Both the position numbers and the translations under genes were made by a program. The notes beneath the pieces were generated by a model. It did no database searches. It saw only the letters and a program-made list of their open reading frames with translations, and had not been told where the DNA came from. DNA of 64,000 nt from contig OY720344.1 of the NCBI GenBank assembly GCA_963082975.1, positions 86,800,107 to 86,864,106 on the forward strand. The letters run 5' to 3'. This document shows, piece by piece, positions 25,051-34,292 of the stretch (positions within the stretch are counted from its first letter, which is position 1; every line of letters starts with the position of its first letter). This DNA comes from Labia minor (taxonomy: Eukaryota; Arthropoda; Insecta; Dermaptera; Spongiphoridae).

Positions 25051-26398
25051 TATACATAATAATAAAAAATGTATATGCTTAGAAAGTTTTTATAAAATTA
25101 AATGAATTTTTTTTTTCAAATCATTTTGTTTTTATTTTTTTAGATCTCAATAATAATTTTTTTTTATCAAACGTTACCTATGTGGTATAGAACTAGTTAA
25201 AGAACTTGTGAGAGTTCAAATCTTACCAAGTTAATAAAAATTTAGAATTAAGAAATTAGTTAATATAAAAAATGGAGGACTGACTAATTTAATATTATAT
25301 TTAATTTAATAAAATAAATAAAATATAATTTAAGGCAAATTATATTATAAAATTGAAAAGATGTTAAATGTTAAATACCTTCTAGCTATTTTATACACAA
25401 TAGAATATATATACTCAAATAATTTATGTACAAATATTTTTGCAATTAATTATTATTTAATAGATTCTACCAGGAACAATTCATAAGATTTAATTAAATG
25501 TAATATCCTTAAATCTACTTACAAGGACCAACCGATCTCACTTTAGCTAAAGTGATTAAAGGCCCAAAACTTAATTTTCAATTACGCCCTAACTCATATC
25601 ACCAACATAGAAATCTGTAATCATATTATGTTGATCCAACCAAATTGATAAACTATGGTTGAAGAAAAATTTTTTTTCTTGAAAAGTACAAAGTGAAGAA
25701 GAGTAAGAGTTGGGGGGTGGTAGGGAGTAGCGGGTGGGGAGAGGGCGTCACCTTGTTGCAAACCGTCACAACTTGAACACCAGCCCGTTTGTACTGGAGG
25801 TTATTGTGTTTGGCGTCGACGAAAGTCCCGAAACTTTTAATTAACGGCCCTCTTCGTCGTTTTAACATATTTTGAAAACTTTCAACCAACTTATCTCCCT
25901 TTTTACTGCCATTTAGAACAGCAATATATTTATCGTTTCGTTCTCGTATTCAATAGGTTAAATAAAGATCTATTCAACTTTTAATTTATTTATATGATGA
26001 TAATTTTTGTTTTAATCTATGTTGAAAAAATATGACTTCCGTTAATGTTATAAAATATTTTTTTATTCATTATTTTAAAAAAAGAGCATAAGAACATTTA
26101 TATAAGTAAAATTAAAACATTTAAATAAATTTATTAGGATTTTAATATAATATAGATAATAAATATATTTTGTCTAAAGAAATAAATTATACTCTAGGAA
26201 TTTATTCTCTAATATTACCAAATAAACCAAATTATTTTTTTTATGTACTTAGCTGTCTTTAAAATTATTAAATGAAAAAAATCACAATTTATAAAATAAA
26301 TTAAATTACTTATATTTGTTAATTAGATTTTTATCTCAACGTTTTGGCGACTATTTCGTCGTTATTTTAAAAGGGAATTTTGAAAGGAAGAAAAGGAA
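25051..26398. other. Non-coding stretch with an island at 25.65-25.9 kb
   Basis: A/T-rich apart from an island at about 25640-25905 that is GC-enriched and carries a 78-codon minus-strand frame with no recognisable motif. No gene call. Confidence 0.35.
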
Positions 26399-26403
26399 GG
26401 AAG

Positions 26404-26774
26404 TGTTAAGATGATGTGTGTATGCTTGACGAATTATTTGAAGAAAGCTGTTGTGATCTGTAATAATGTAATCTGGAGAAATAATGTGAAATGAATAAAT
26501 GTTTATAAATCAAATGCTTGCAAATAATATAATATTTATTGATGTGTTTTAATGAAACATAAACATTTAATGTGTTATGATACACGTTCAAAGAAATCCG
26601 ATGATGTGGACTGATGTCCTGCAATGATGTGATTCAGTGTATGTTCAAAACACGAATGAATGAACATGGCGTCTCGCTGAAGTGGCGTACATCTCTCTGG
26701 CGGCGTCGAAGATGGTGCATTTCAGGGCTTGTAGCACCCCCTATACTAATTCTTCGAAGCTTGGTGCTTCTCCA
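26404..26774 (-). repeat. BEL/Pao 3' LTR
   Basis: 371 bp, the downstream LTR of the minus-strand element. It is bounded by TG..CA and is a near-exact copy of 30072-30442. The short purine-rich string next to it (ccggcggga on the minus strand, from 26783 down to 26775) is the likely plus-strand primer. Small open frames inside the LTR are not genes. Confidence 0.92.
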
Positions 26775-26811
26775 TCCCGCCGGCCTTGAAGTATCTTCAA
26801 CGAAACCCCTC

Positions 26812-27914
26812 TTAGTGGACTGTATCTTCTTGGTTGATCGGTAAAGGGCACAGCTTCATCACCGATCGTCTGATGATGTTTCCATTTGGCATGGATACAT
26901 CAACAACTCTGACAATCTTGTCCTTGCCAGGATATAATTTTGAAATTCTTCCAAGTGACCATTTCAGCGGAGGTAAATTGTCTTCTTTCAAAAGAACCAG
27001 AGCTCCAAGTTTGACATTTGCAGATTGATTCGTCCATTTCTGACGAACCTGCAGTTCTGAAATGTACTCAGCAGCCCATCTCCTCCAGAATGACTGAAAC
27101 AGCTTGGTGATATATGCATATCTTTTCAAACGATTGTCTTTGATTTCGACAAAGTTTGATTCTGGAATATTTGTTGCTGGTTTTCCAATTAAAAAATGTG
27201 CAGGGGTTAATGGATTATGATCTGATGGATCTGATGATAAAGGTGTAAGTGGACGAGAATTTAGAATGGATTCTATCATAGTTAGCACAGTGGTATATTC
27301 TTCAAAATTCAATTTGGATTCGCCTAGAATTCTATTTAAATGATGTTTTGTTCTTTTTATCATGCTTTCCCAGCAGCCTCCAAAGTGTGGGCTTTTAGCT
27401 GGAATAAAATGCCATTGTATATTTTCTCTCATTAGAGCTTCATATATTTGGCTGTTATTAAGAATTTTGAAAAGTTCCTTTAATTTATGATGAGCCCCCA
27501 CAAAATTTGTACCATTGTCTGAATATATGGCTAATGGTCTGCCTCTGCGGGCAATAAAGCGCTTCAATGAATTTAAGAACATATCCGCCGATAGATCTGA
27601 TACCAATTCTAAGTGCTCTGCTCGGGTTGATAAACATGTAAAAAGGCAAATGTACGCCTTGACTATTCGAGGCCGTCTACTGTTACCTTCCTTCAAAAGT
27701 ACGGGGCCTGCATAATCAACCCCTACATTGTGAAAGGCATATACTGTTCTACCCGTGCAGTTCGTAAATTCCTCATTTGATAATTAATTGATTTTGGTTT
27801 GGCTCGAAAACATTTAATGCAGTTATGAATTATTTCCCTAGCCAGATTTCTGCCCCCAATAGGCCAATACTTTTGTCTAATGGAATATAATAATTGTTGA
27901 GGTCCGCAATGCAA
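26812..27914 (-). pseudogene. BEL/Pao integrase (frameshifted)
   Basis: Would insert the element's cDNA into host DNA. The N-terminal part (27914-27723) has the zinc-binding region with HCGPQQLL and a CIKC pair. The core (27696-26812) has LFTCLSTRAEHLELV, IYSDNGTNF with a catalytic Asp, and HFGGCWESMIK with the Glu. A run ending SFWRRWAAEYISELQ is typical of the BEL C-terminal part. The two parts lie in different frames. One base appears to be missing in the A-rich codons around 27730, and the old frame then hits TAG. Upstream, it is joined in frame to Gag-protease except for a single TAG at 27930-27932. Present as pieces; function as it stands is doubtful. Confidence 0.9.
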
Positions 27915-27929
27915 TAGTCGTATATGTTC

Positions 27930-29798
27930 CTACACGACCTTTTTTAAATCAAATTCAAGATCGGTTAATCTTAATAAATTCACTTTGGAGCTGTTGTTAA
28001 GTGAATTACAAATATTGCCTGCTACGATCCAACCGAATTTACTTTTTTGTAATATGGGACGGCCCTTTCCTAAGAAAATTTGCCCTGCGCACAACGAATC
28101 ATAAAATATGTCTGCACCTATTAACATATCAATATCCTCGCTTTCATTAAATGTTTCATCTGCAAGTTCAATATCATCTGGAATATTCAAATGATTGATA
28201 TCAAACGAATTAGTTGGTAATTTGTCAGTAATATGGTCCATAACAAGAAACTGTAAATTTCGCTTATACTGTGATTTCAACGAGCATATCTCTAAATTTG
28301 TTTTATGTTTAATTTTATGTTGAATATTACCTATTCCTGTAATTGTATATTCTATTTTGAATTTTTTTGATTTTAATTTATCGCACAATTTTTTTGTAAT
28401 TAAATTGCTTTGCGATCCATTGTCTAAAAGCGCTCTACATATGTGATAATTGCCATGAATGTCCTTTACCTTTACTTTAATTGTGGATAATAATGTTTTA
28501 TTTGACTGTATATCAGAGCATATTCCTACCAACCCGTGGGCCGTGCTATTTGAATCGCTATTGTTATCATTTTCTTTGATTTCTATGTCATCTGTTGGCT
28601 GCATTTTTGATTGTATTTCAACGGGGTCTAAATGAAGTAATGTATTATGGGATTTGTTACACTTAGTGCATTTTGAAGATTTACATGACGAGGCGTAATG
28701 GGAGGGTTTGAGACAATTTAAACATAATTTTAAATTCCGAATGTTGTTAATTCTTTCCCTGGTGTTTAATTTTAAAAATTTTGAACATTTGTATATTGCG
28801 TGTGGCTCTTTACATAAGGCACACGATTTTGCAGTTGATATATGAGTATATCCTTTGTTTAATTTTGGTGATATTGGCCTAGTGGGTTTCGAATCTCCAA
28901 CTCGTATTAAAATAGCAGATTTTTCCCTAATAAATTTTAATAATGTTTCGAAAGAAATATTATCGTCCCTGGTTGTCTGTATTTCCCAATCCCTTCTGGT
29001 TTTACTATCAAATTTTGATGAAATTAAATAAACTAATAATGTATCCCAGGAATCAGTTGGTTCACCTAATGCTTTTAATGCTCTTAAATTTTTGTTTATA
29101 TCATCATGTAACATCTGTAGATGGCTCCCCGATTCTCTTTGTAGTGAGGGCAGTTCAAATATAGACTTTACATGATTGTGAATTAATAATTTTTTATTTT
29201 CGAATCTTTCATTAAGAAGATCCCATGCTATTTGATAATTTTGAGCCGTGACCTTCATTGATTCCAAAATTTCTAAAGCCCGCCCCTTTAGAGTTGATTT
29301 CAAATAATATAATTTTTGAACCTCAGATAATTGATCATTTTGATCAATTAGAGCTGAGAATGCATCTTTGAATTCGAGCCAATTGTTAAAATTCCCATCG
29401 AAATTAGGTAGTTCTATGGTAGGTAATTGTATGAATTGATTTTTAGAGGACGATGATGCTAAGCTAATTACATCAGCGTCTGGCCTAACGACAGACGCTC
29501 TCTCAAATTCATGAACCGCTTTTTTAATTTTGGATTTTAATGCGAAATAACGATTTTCAAAAGTAGATCGTTCCTCAATTTCTATTTCGAAAGATTCCGC
29601 GTTATCAATACATTTCAGTTCAATTTGATCCTGAATTGTATTGAATTTTTCGAATTTTGATTCAAAATTTTCTAAACGATCCTCTGATTGAATAATTGAT
29701 TCTTGGTCGAAAGTTTGTATGGACTCAACATAATTTTTGAATTTAGTCAATTGTGCTTTTATTAATTTTCTTGAATTTTTTAAATGCTGCAATTCCAT
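27930..29798 (-). CDS. BEL/Pao Gag-protease polyprotein
   Basis: A 622-residue open frame starting at ATG 29798, about 270 bp after the 5' LTR. Residues 1-115 are coiled-coil-like and charged. Residues 125-300 are the Gag/capsid-like region (LPNFDGNFNNWLEFKDAF). Two cysteine clusters follow: CALCKEPHAIYKC (about 326-338) and CLNCLKPSHYASSC (about 359-372) plus CTKC, which are zinc knuckles expected to bind the element's RNA. The aspartic protease motif is LLDNGSQSNLI (about 457-467), with Asn where most family members have Ser or Thr. The frame ends at TAG 27930 just where the polymerase would begin, because of the internal deletion. The Gag part looks intact and could still make particles. 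Confidence 0.92.
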   Translation of the reverse strand: MELQHLKNSRKLIKAQLTKFKNYVESIQTFDQESIIQSEDRLENFESKFEKFNTIQDQIELKCIDNAESFEIEIEERSTFENRYFALKSKIKKAVHEFERASVVRPDADVISLASSSSKNQFIQLPTIELPNFDGNFNNWLEFKDAFSALIDQNDQLSEVQKLYYLKSTLKGRALEILESMKVTAQNYQIAWDLLNERFENKKLLIHNHVKSIFELPSLQRESGSHLQMLHDDINKNLRALKALGEPTDSWDTLLVYLISSKFDSKTRRDWEIQTTRDDNISFETLLKFIREKSAILIRVGDSKPTRPISPKLNKGYTHISTAKSCALCKEPHAIYKCSKFLKLNTRERINNIRNLKLCLNCLKPSHYASSCKSSKCTKCNKSHNTLLHLDPVEIQSKMQPTDDIEIKENDNNSDSNSTAHGLVGICSDIQSNKTLLSTIKVKVKDIHGNYHICRALLDNGSQSNLITKKLCDKLKSKKFKIEYTITGIGNIQHKIKHKTNLEICSLKSQYKRNLQFLVMDHITDKLPTNSFDINHLNIPDDIELADETFNESEDIDMLIGADIFYDSLCAGQIFLGKGRPILQKSKFGWIVAGNICNSLNNSSKVNLLRLTDLEFDLKKVV

Positions 29799-30052
29799 AT
29801 TGAATAAAGGCTACACCAATTATGCAACTATAATGAATTATATGAATTAATGAAAGGAATGAAAAGGACTTACCGCACAAATTAATTCCAGCAACAAATA
29901 TTAATTGTTTGTTAAATCAAGTTGCTCAATTTCTCCAGATACAAATACTGTTTTCGGATTTCTTGGCTTCTCAAATATGATTCGTCTCAATATGTTGAAT
30001 TACTTGCTGTATCTAGCTCGATTGAACTAAATGTTGAATATACTGGATGAAT

Positions 30053-30069
30053 CCGGCTCAATTGGACCA
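30053..30069 (-). other. BEL/Pao primer binding site
   Basis: On the minus strand, TGGTCCAATTGAGCCGG begins two bases inside the 5' LTR. It starts with TGG, as a site pairing with the 3' CCA of a tRNA should. Which tRNA cannot be decided here. Confidence 0.75.
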
Positions 30070-30071
30070 AA

Positions 30072-30442
30072 TGTTAAGATGTTGTGTGTATGCTTGACGA
30101 ATTATTTGAAGAAAGCTGTTGTGATCTGTAATAATGTAATCTGGAGAAATAATGTGAAATGAATAAATGTTTATAAATCAAATGCTTGCAAATAATATAA
30201 TATTTATTGATGTGTTTTAATGAAACATAAACATTTAATGTGTTATGATACACGTTCAAAGAAATCCGATGATGTGGACTGATGTCCTGCAAAGATGTGA
30301 TTCAGTGTATGTTCAAAACACGAATGAATGAACATGGCGTCTCGCTGAAGTGGCGTACATCTCTCTGGCGGCGTCGAAGATGGTGCATTTCAGGGCTTGT
30401 AGCACCCCCTATACTAATTCTTCGAAGCTTGGTGCTTCTCCA
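30072..30442 (-). repeat. BEL/Pao 5' LTR
   Basis: 371 bp, the upstream LTR on the minus strand and source of the promoter. It matches the other LTR except for two substitutions that I can find (near 30082 and 30293). Confidence 0.92.
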
Positions 30443-30500
30443 GGAAGTAATATTGTTGAGACAAGGAAGCAAGAGGTAAAGTTCTATATACCTATATATA

Positions 30501-30734
30501 CACAGAGGTGCAAAAAAAGTGAAACGCTTAGAAAAATTTGATTTTTTCAAATAATTTTCAGGAAAAACATATATGTATAGTGTTTTATTTAAACTTTTAA
30601 TTAATTGTTACAAATATTTTAAAACATTTTTAGAGTGAAACAATTTTCAAAATTCTGATAGTCCAAACACTTACCAAAAATTATTTGAAAAAATCAAATT
30701 TTTCTAAGCGTTCCACTTTTTTTGCACCTCAGTG
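30501..30734. mobile_element. Tc1/mariner-type MITE
   Basis: 234 bp with inverted repeats of about 58 bp: CACAGAGGTGCAAAAAAAG at the left and the complement of CACTGAGGTGCAAAAAAAG at the right. It is flanked by TA on both sides. No transposase is encoded. The TIR start CACTGAGG and TA target fit the IS630-Tc1-mariner superfamily. It lies between the two LTR elements. Confidence 0.85.
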
Positions 30735-30842
30735 TATATATAAAATATAATATAATATATATATATATATATAAATATAAGTATAAATATGTATAAAAAA
30801 GTATATAAAAAAGTATGAAAAAGTACAAATACACAATACAAA

Positions 30843-30976
30843 TAGTATTTCTAGTTACTAACCGATGTAATAATAAGTAAAAGGATTTTTTTATGTTTTT
30901 ACAATTTTTGTTGCGACCTAGCTGAATTTTTTTACGACCCGGTGCTGGTTCGCGACCCATACTTTGGGAAACAGTG
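30843..30976. mobile_element. hAT element terminus (fragment)
   Basis: Ends ...ACCCATACTTTGGGAAACAGTG. The inverted reading, CACTGTTTCCCAAAGTATGG followed by GTCGCGAACC, closely resembles the well-known hAT terminus CAGTGTTTC...GGGTCGCG. The opposite end is not found nearby, so this is a partial copy. Confidence 0.6.
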
Positions 30977-31003
30977 CTATATATATATATATATATATAT
31001 ATA

Positions 31004-31240
31004 TGTAAAATAATAACAACAGAATTTATTATATCCAAAAAGGAATAATTAATTTTCAAGTTTATTTCTTTTAAATTATTTTACAAGTTATAAATAAATA
31101 AAATACATATAAATGGATAAATAATAAAATGAGTAAATTAGATGTCGATAACACATATAAATAGATAAATAATAAATGAGTAATTAGATGTCCGCTAGAG
31201 GGTGATATAAGTAGGTGGAGGTAAATATAAATATTTTACA
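31004..31240 (-). repeat. Gypsy 3' LTR
   Basis: 237 bp, begins TGTAAAATA and ends TTTTACA. Identical by eye to 35395-35631. Confidence 0.93.
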
Positions 31241-31252
31241 TCTTACCCCCTT
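31241..31252 (-). other. Polypurine tract
   Basis: AAGGGGGTAAGA on the minus strand, directly next to the 3' LTR and partly overlapping the end of pol. This is the expected plus-strand primer of reverse transcription. Confidence 0.75.
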
Positions 31253-34200
31253 AGGCTTTTTCTTCAGAAGAAAAAGGTGTCAATTTACTGCAGTGGAAAC
31301 AGTTTGATAATTTTTTTCTTTTTTTTCCACAGTCAACCTCGTATATGGATGTGGAAATTCTTTTTGTTATTCTGAATGGGCCCATCCTTACTTTATCCGT
31401 TTTCCTACGGTTTATTTTATTCCCATTCTCGATGTATACCATCTCGCCTATTTTAAATTCTTTTTCTTTTCTAGTTTTGTCTATCCTTTCTTTATTAGTG
31501 TAAAAACTTTTTAAGGAATTTTTAAAAGCTTCTTTCCTGGCCTGTTCCAGATTATCTTCCCCAAAAGTTATAGGAGAAATTGTTGATTTTATACCCAAAA
31601 GTAAATATTCAGGTTCAAATTTTGTTGAACTATGAATTGTCTTGTTGTATTCCTTTGTACAATCTTCTGCGATTTTAGACCATGCTCTATTATCACCACT
31701 ATTTATTTTGCATCTTATTCTATTAACAAGAGTTTGGTTTAGTCTCTCATTTAGGCCATTAGATTGGGGACAATCTATTGATGTAAATACAAGTTGTATA
31801 TTTTTTTTATTTAAATAGTTTTTAAATTCTTCAGAATTAAATCCAGAGTATTGGTCTGTCAAAATCATTTTAATTTCATTTTCTTTTGTAACTGGATCTA
31901 TTAATTTGATAAATTCTTTAGCGTCTTGACCTGTCGAAGTGGAGATCCAAGCGTATCTGCTAAAGTGATCCACTAAAATGTGCATAAATCTTTTCGGTGA
32001 TCTGTTCCCGGCGAATCCTCCTACCGTATCAATGGACATAATTTCATAGGGTTTACTTGGAGGCCCTAATTTCGACATTAATCCAATTGTTCTTCCTTTA
32101 CGAGTTTTGTTTTCTTTACAAATCTTGCAATTTTCACAAAATGAATTAATTAATCGATCCATATTTTTAAAATAATAGTAGGGTCTTATTTTCCTTTTTA
32201 ATTGAGCATTTCCTATATGACCATAATATTCATGAACGAGCTTTATTAATTTTATACCAAAGTCAATTGAAATATATATCCTTGCTCTGTTATTTAGATT
32301 TTTAAAAAAAATATTATTTCGTTTTTCTGTTTTTTTATCATTTTCTATTTCTTTAAAATTTTCTTTTTGATCTTCAATTATTTTTTTTATTTCTATTAAA
32401 TTTACTACTTTAATTTCGTCTTCGTTTTCAAAATATTCTAATATTGGCTGTCTTGATAAAAGGTCTGCCAAAATATTGTCTTTCCCTTTTTTATAAATGA
32501 TTTTAAAATTAAATTGAGATAGATAATTGACTAAATCTCCCAATATTTCATCTGTTCTGCTCTTTGTTCTTAAATTTTCTAAGGGTTTATGGTCCGTACA
32601 AACTCTAAATTCTCGGCCCATGACATAAAATTGCCAATATTTTATTGCTTCTTTAATTGCTTTACACTCCAGGTGAATAATATCCATTTTCTTTTCTTTT
32701 TCTGATAGTTTCCTAGAAAAATAAGCAACTGGATGCAACATACCATTAATTTGTGGTTGTTTCAATACTGCACCAATTCCTTTTAAACTAGCATCTGTTT
32801 CAATTATTATTTCTTTGTCTGTATCATATATTGCTAAAATGGGTGAGGAACATAAATATTCTTTAATTAAATTAAAACTTTCATCACATTCTTTTGTCCA
32901 TTCAAATTTTACATTTTTTTTTAATAATCGATGAAGTGGTTCAAATTTTTCTGTACTGTTTTCAATATATTTTAAAAAAAAATTTATTGATCCTAAAATA
33001 CTCCTTACACCAGATTTATCTGTTGGTTTGTTTAGTTTTCTAATAGCAGCCAAATTTTCAATTGCTGGTGATATTTTATTTTCTTGTATGAAATGTCCAA
33101 GATATTTCACTGAATTAGAAGCAAATTTACATTTTTCATATTTTAGTTTGAAACCCACTTCGTCTAGTATTTCAAAAGTTTTTTTTATATGTTTCATATG
33201 TTCCTCCCATGTTTTAGAAAATATTAAGATATCATCGATATAATTTATAGAGAATTCGTCTAAACCATTCCTTCTTAAAATATTAGATAATGTCCTTTGA
33301 AAAATCGCTGGAGCATTTTTAAGACCATATGGTAATACTTTAAACCTAAATTTCCCAAATTTTGTAATAAATGCGGTTTTCTCTCGATCATTTTCACTTA
33401 AAGGAATGTTCCAAAAAGCCGAATTTATATCAATTATCGAAAAATATTTACAATTAGGTATCTTTTCAATAACATCATTTATAGTTGGAAATGGAAAACA
33501 TTCTGGTATTATCAATTTATTTAATCTTCGGTAATCAATACAAAGTCTTGTCCTCCGACCATCCTCTTTTTTGAATGCAAGTGTAACTGGTGATGAAAAA
33601 CCGCCATCTGATTCCTCAATTAACTTTGCCTCTAATAATTTTTTTATCTGATTTTGTATTTCTCTCTCGTCTATTATATTGCATTTATAAGGTCGTGAAT
33701 TAATATATTCCTCTTTAATTAATTTAATCTCACCTTCTTTACATTTTACTTTTCCAACATCAAATTTATTTTTAGCAAATATATTTTTGAAATTTTCTAT
33801 TATCGTTTTTAATTCTATAATTCTATTTTTATCTTCTATATAATCCAATTCATTCATATTTATTTGAAAATCGTTAACATTATTTTTTATATTTGTTGGT
33901 TTTATTTTTATAATATTCTCATCATCTATTTTCTGAAAAATTTTTAAATTTTCATTTTGTATGAGTCTGAATTTCTTTATTGCGTCGAGTCCCAACAGTA
34001 AATCATAAGAAAATTTGTTATTTTTAATTACATAAGTATTTAGATTCTCCGTAATCTCTCCGATTTTCAAACTAATATTTGCCCGGCCTTGACAGAAATT
34101 TTTACCACTAAGTGTTCTAAATATAGATTTGTTTTTTTCTAATTTTAACTTTAAAATATTTAAAAGTTTTTTATTTAGTAAGCTTACATTCGACCCACTA

Positions 34201-34292
34201 TCATAAATAGCTTTTATATTATACTTATTGTCTATTAATACATTTATTTTTATAAGTGGATTAAATTCTTCCGGGCTTTTTAGTTTAAAGAA
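31251..34292 (-). CDS. Gypsy Pol (protease-RT-RNase H-integrase)
   Basis: About 1000 residues, expressed by -1 frameshifting from gag; the frame is open from 34292 with no useful ATG at its head. The protease motif is AIYDSGSNVSLL, about 50 residues in. Numbering from codon 34068-34070, the reverse transcriptase has SIIDINSAFW (211-220) and NYIDDILIF with YIDD at 277-280. RNase H has ETDAS (425-429), LEC (467-469) and CTDHKPL (491-497). The integrase zinc-binding part has HEYYGHIG and CENCKIC (613-651). The integrase core has Asp681, Asp739 and Glu775, with exactly 35 residues between the last two (DD35E). It ends at 31251 beside the 3' LTR. All catalytic residues are present, with no stops. 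Composition is very Lys/Asn/Ile-rich, matching the A+T-rich host and suggesting long residence in such genomes. Confidence 0.95.
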   Translation of the reverse strand, partial: FFKLKSPEEFNPLIKINVLIDNKYNIKAIYDSGSNVSLLNKKLLNILKLKLEKNKSIFRTLSGKNFCQGRANISLKIGEITENLNTYVIKNNKFSYDLLLGLDAIKKFRLIQNENLKIFQKIDDENIIKIKPTNIKNNVNDFQINMNELDYIEDKNRIIELKTIIENFKNIFAKNKFDVGKVKCKEGEIKLIKEEYINSRPYKCNIIDEREIQNQIKKLLEAKLIEESDGGFSSPVTLAFKKEDGRRTRLCIDYRRLNKLIIPECFPFPTINDVIEKIPNCKYFSIIDINSAFWNIPLSENDREKTAFITKFGKFRFKVLPYGLKNAPAIFQRTLSNILRRNGLDEFSINYIDDILIFSKTWEEHMKHIKKTFEILDEVGFKLKYEKCKFASNSVKYLGHFIQENKISPAIENLAAIRKLNKPTDKSGVRSILGSINFFLKYIENSTEKFEPLHRLLKKNVKFEWTKECDESFNLIKEYLCSSPILAIYDTDKEIIIETDASLKGIGAVLKQPQINGMLHPVAYFSRKLSEKEKKMDIIHLECKAIKEAIKYWQFYVMGREFRVCTDHKPLENLRTKSRTDEILGDLVNYLSQFNFKIIYKKGKDNILADLLSRQPILEYFENEDEIKVVNLIEIKKIIEDQKENFKEIENDKKTEKRNNIFFKNLNNRARIYISIDFGIKLIKLVHEYYGHIGNAQLKRKIRPYYYFKNMDRLINSFCENCKICKENKTRKGRTIGLMSKLGPPSKPYEIMSIDTVGGFAGNRSPKRFMHILVDHFSRYAWISTSTGQDAKEFIKLIDPVTKENEIKMILTDQYSGFNSEEFKNYLNKKNIQLVFTSIDCPQSNGLNERLNQTLVNRIRCKINSGDNRAWSKIAEDCTKEYNKTIHSSTKFEPEYLLLGIKSTISPITFGEDNLEQARKEAFKNSLKSFYTNKERIDKTRKEKEFKIGEMVYIENGNKINRRKTDKVRMGPFRITKRISTSIYEVDCGKKRKKLSNCFHCSKLTPFSSEEKA

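Larger units (their letters stand above)
26404..30442 (-). mobile_element. BEL/Pao LTR retrotransposon, RT-deleted
   Basis: A 4039-bp minus-strand element with 371-bp LTRs that begin TG and end CA. They differ at only two positions that I can find, so it is young. A 5-bp target duplication, ggaag, is present at 26399-26403 and 30443-30447. Order on the minus strand is 5' LTR, primer site, Gag-protease, integrase zinc-binding domain, integrase core, 3' LTR. The reverse transcriptase and RNase H that normally lie between protease and integrase are absent. It cannot replicate by itself but could be moved by a complete relative. Confidence 0.93.

Noticed and set aside
26406..26844. Small frames repeated at 26406 and 30074, and at 26614 and 30282
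   Set aside because: They fall within the two BEL/Pao LTR copies and repeat only because the LTRs do.
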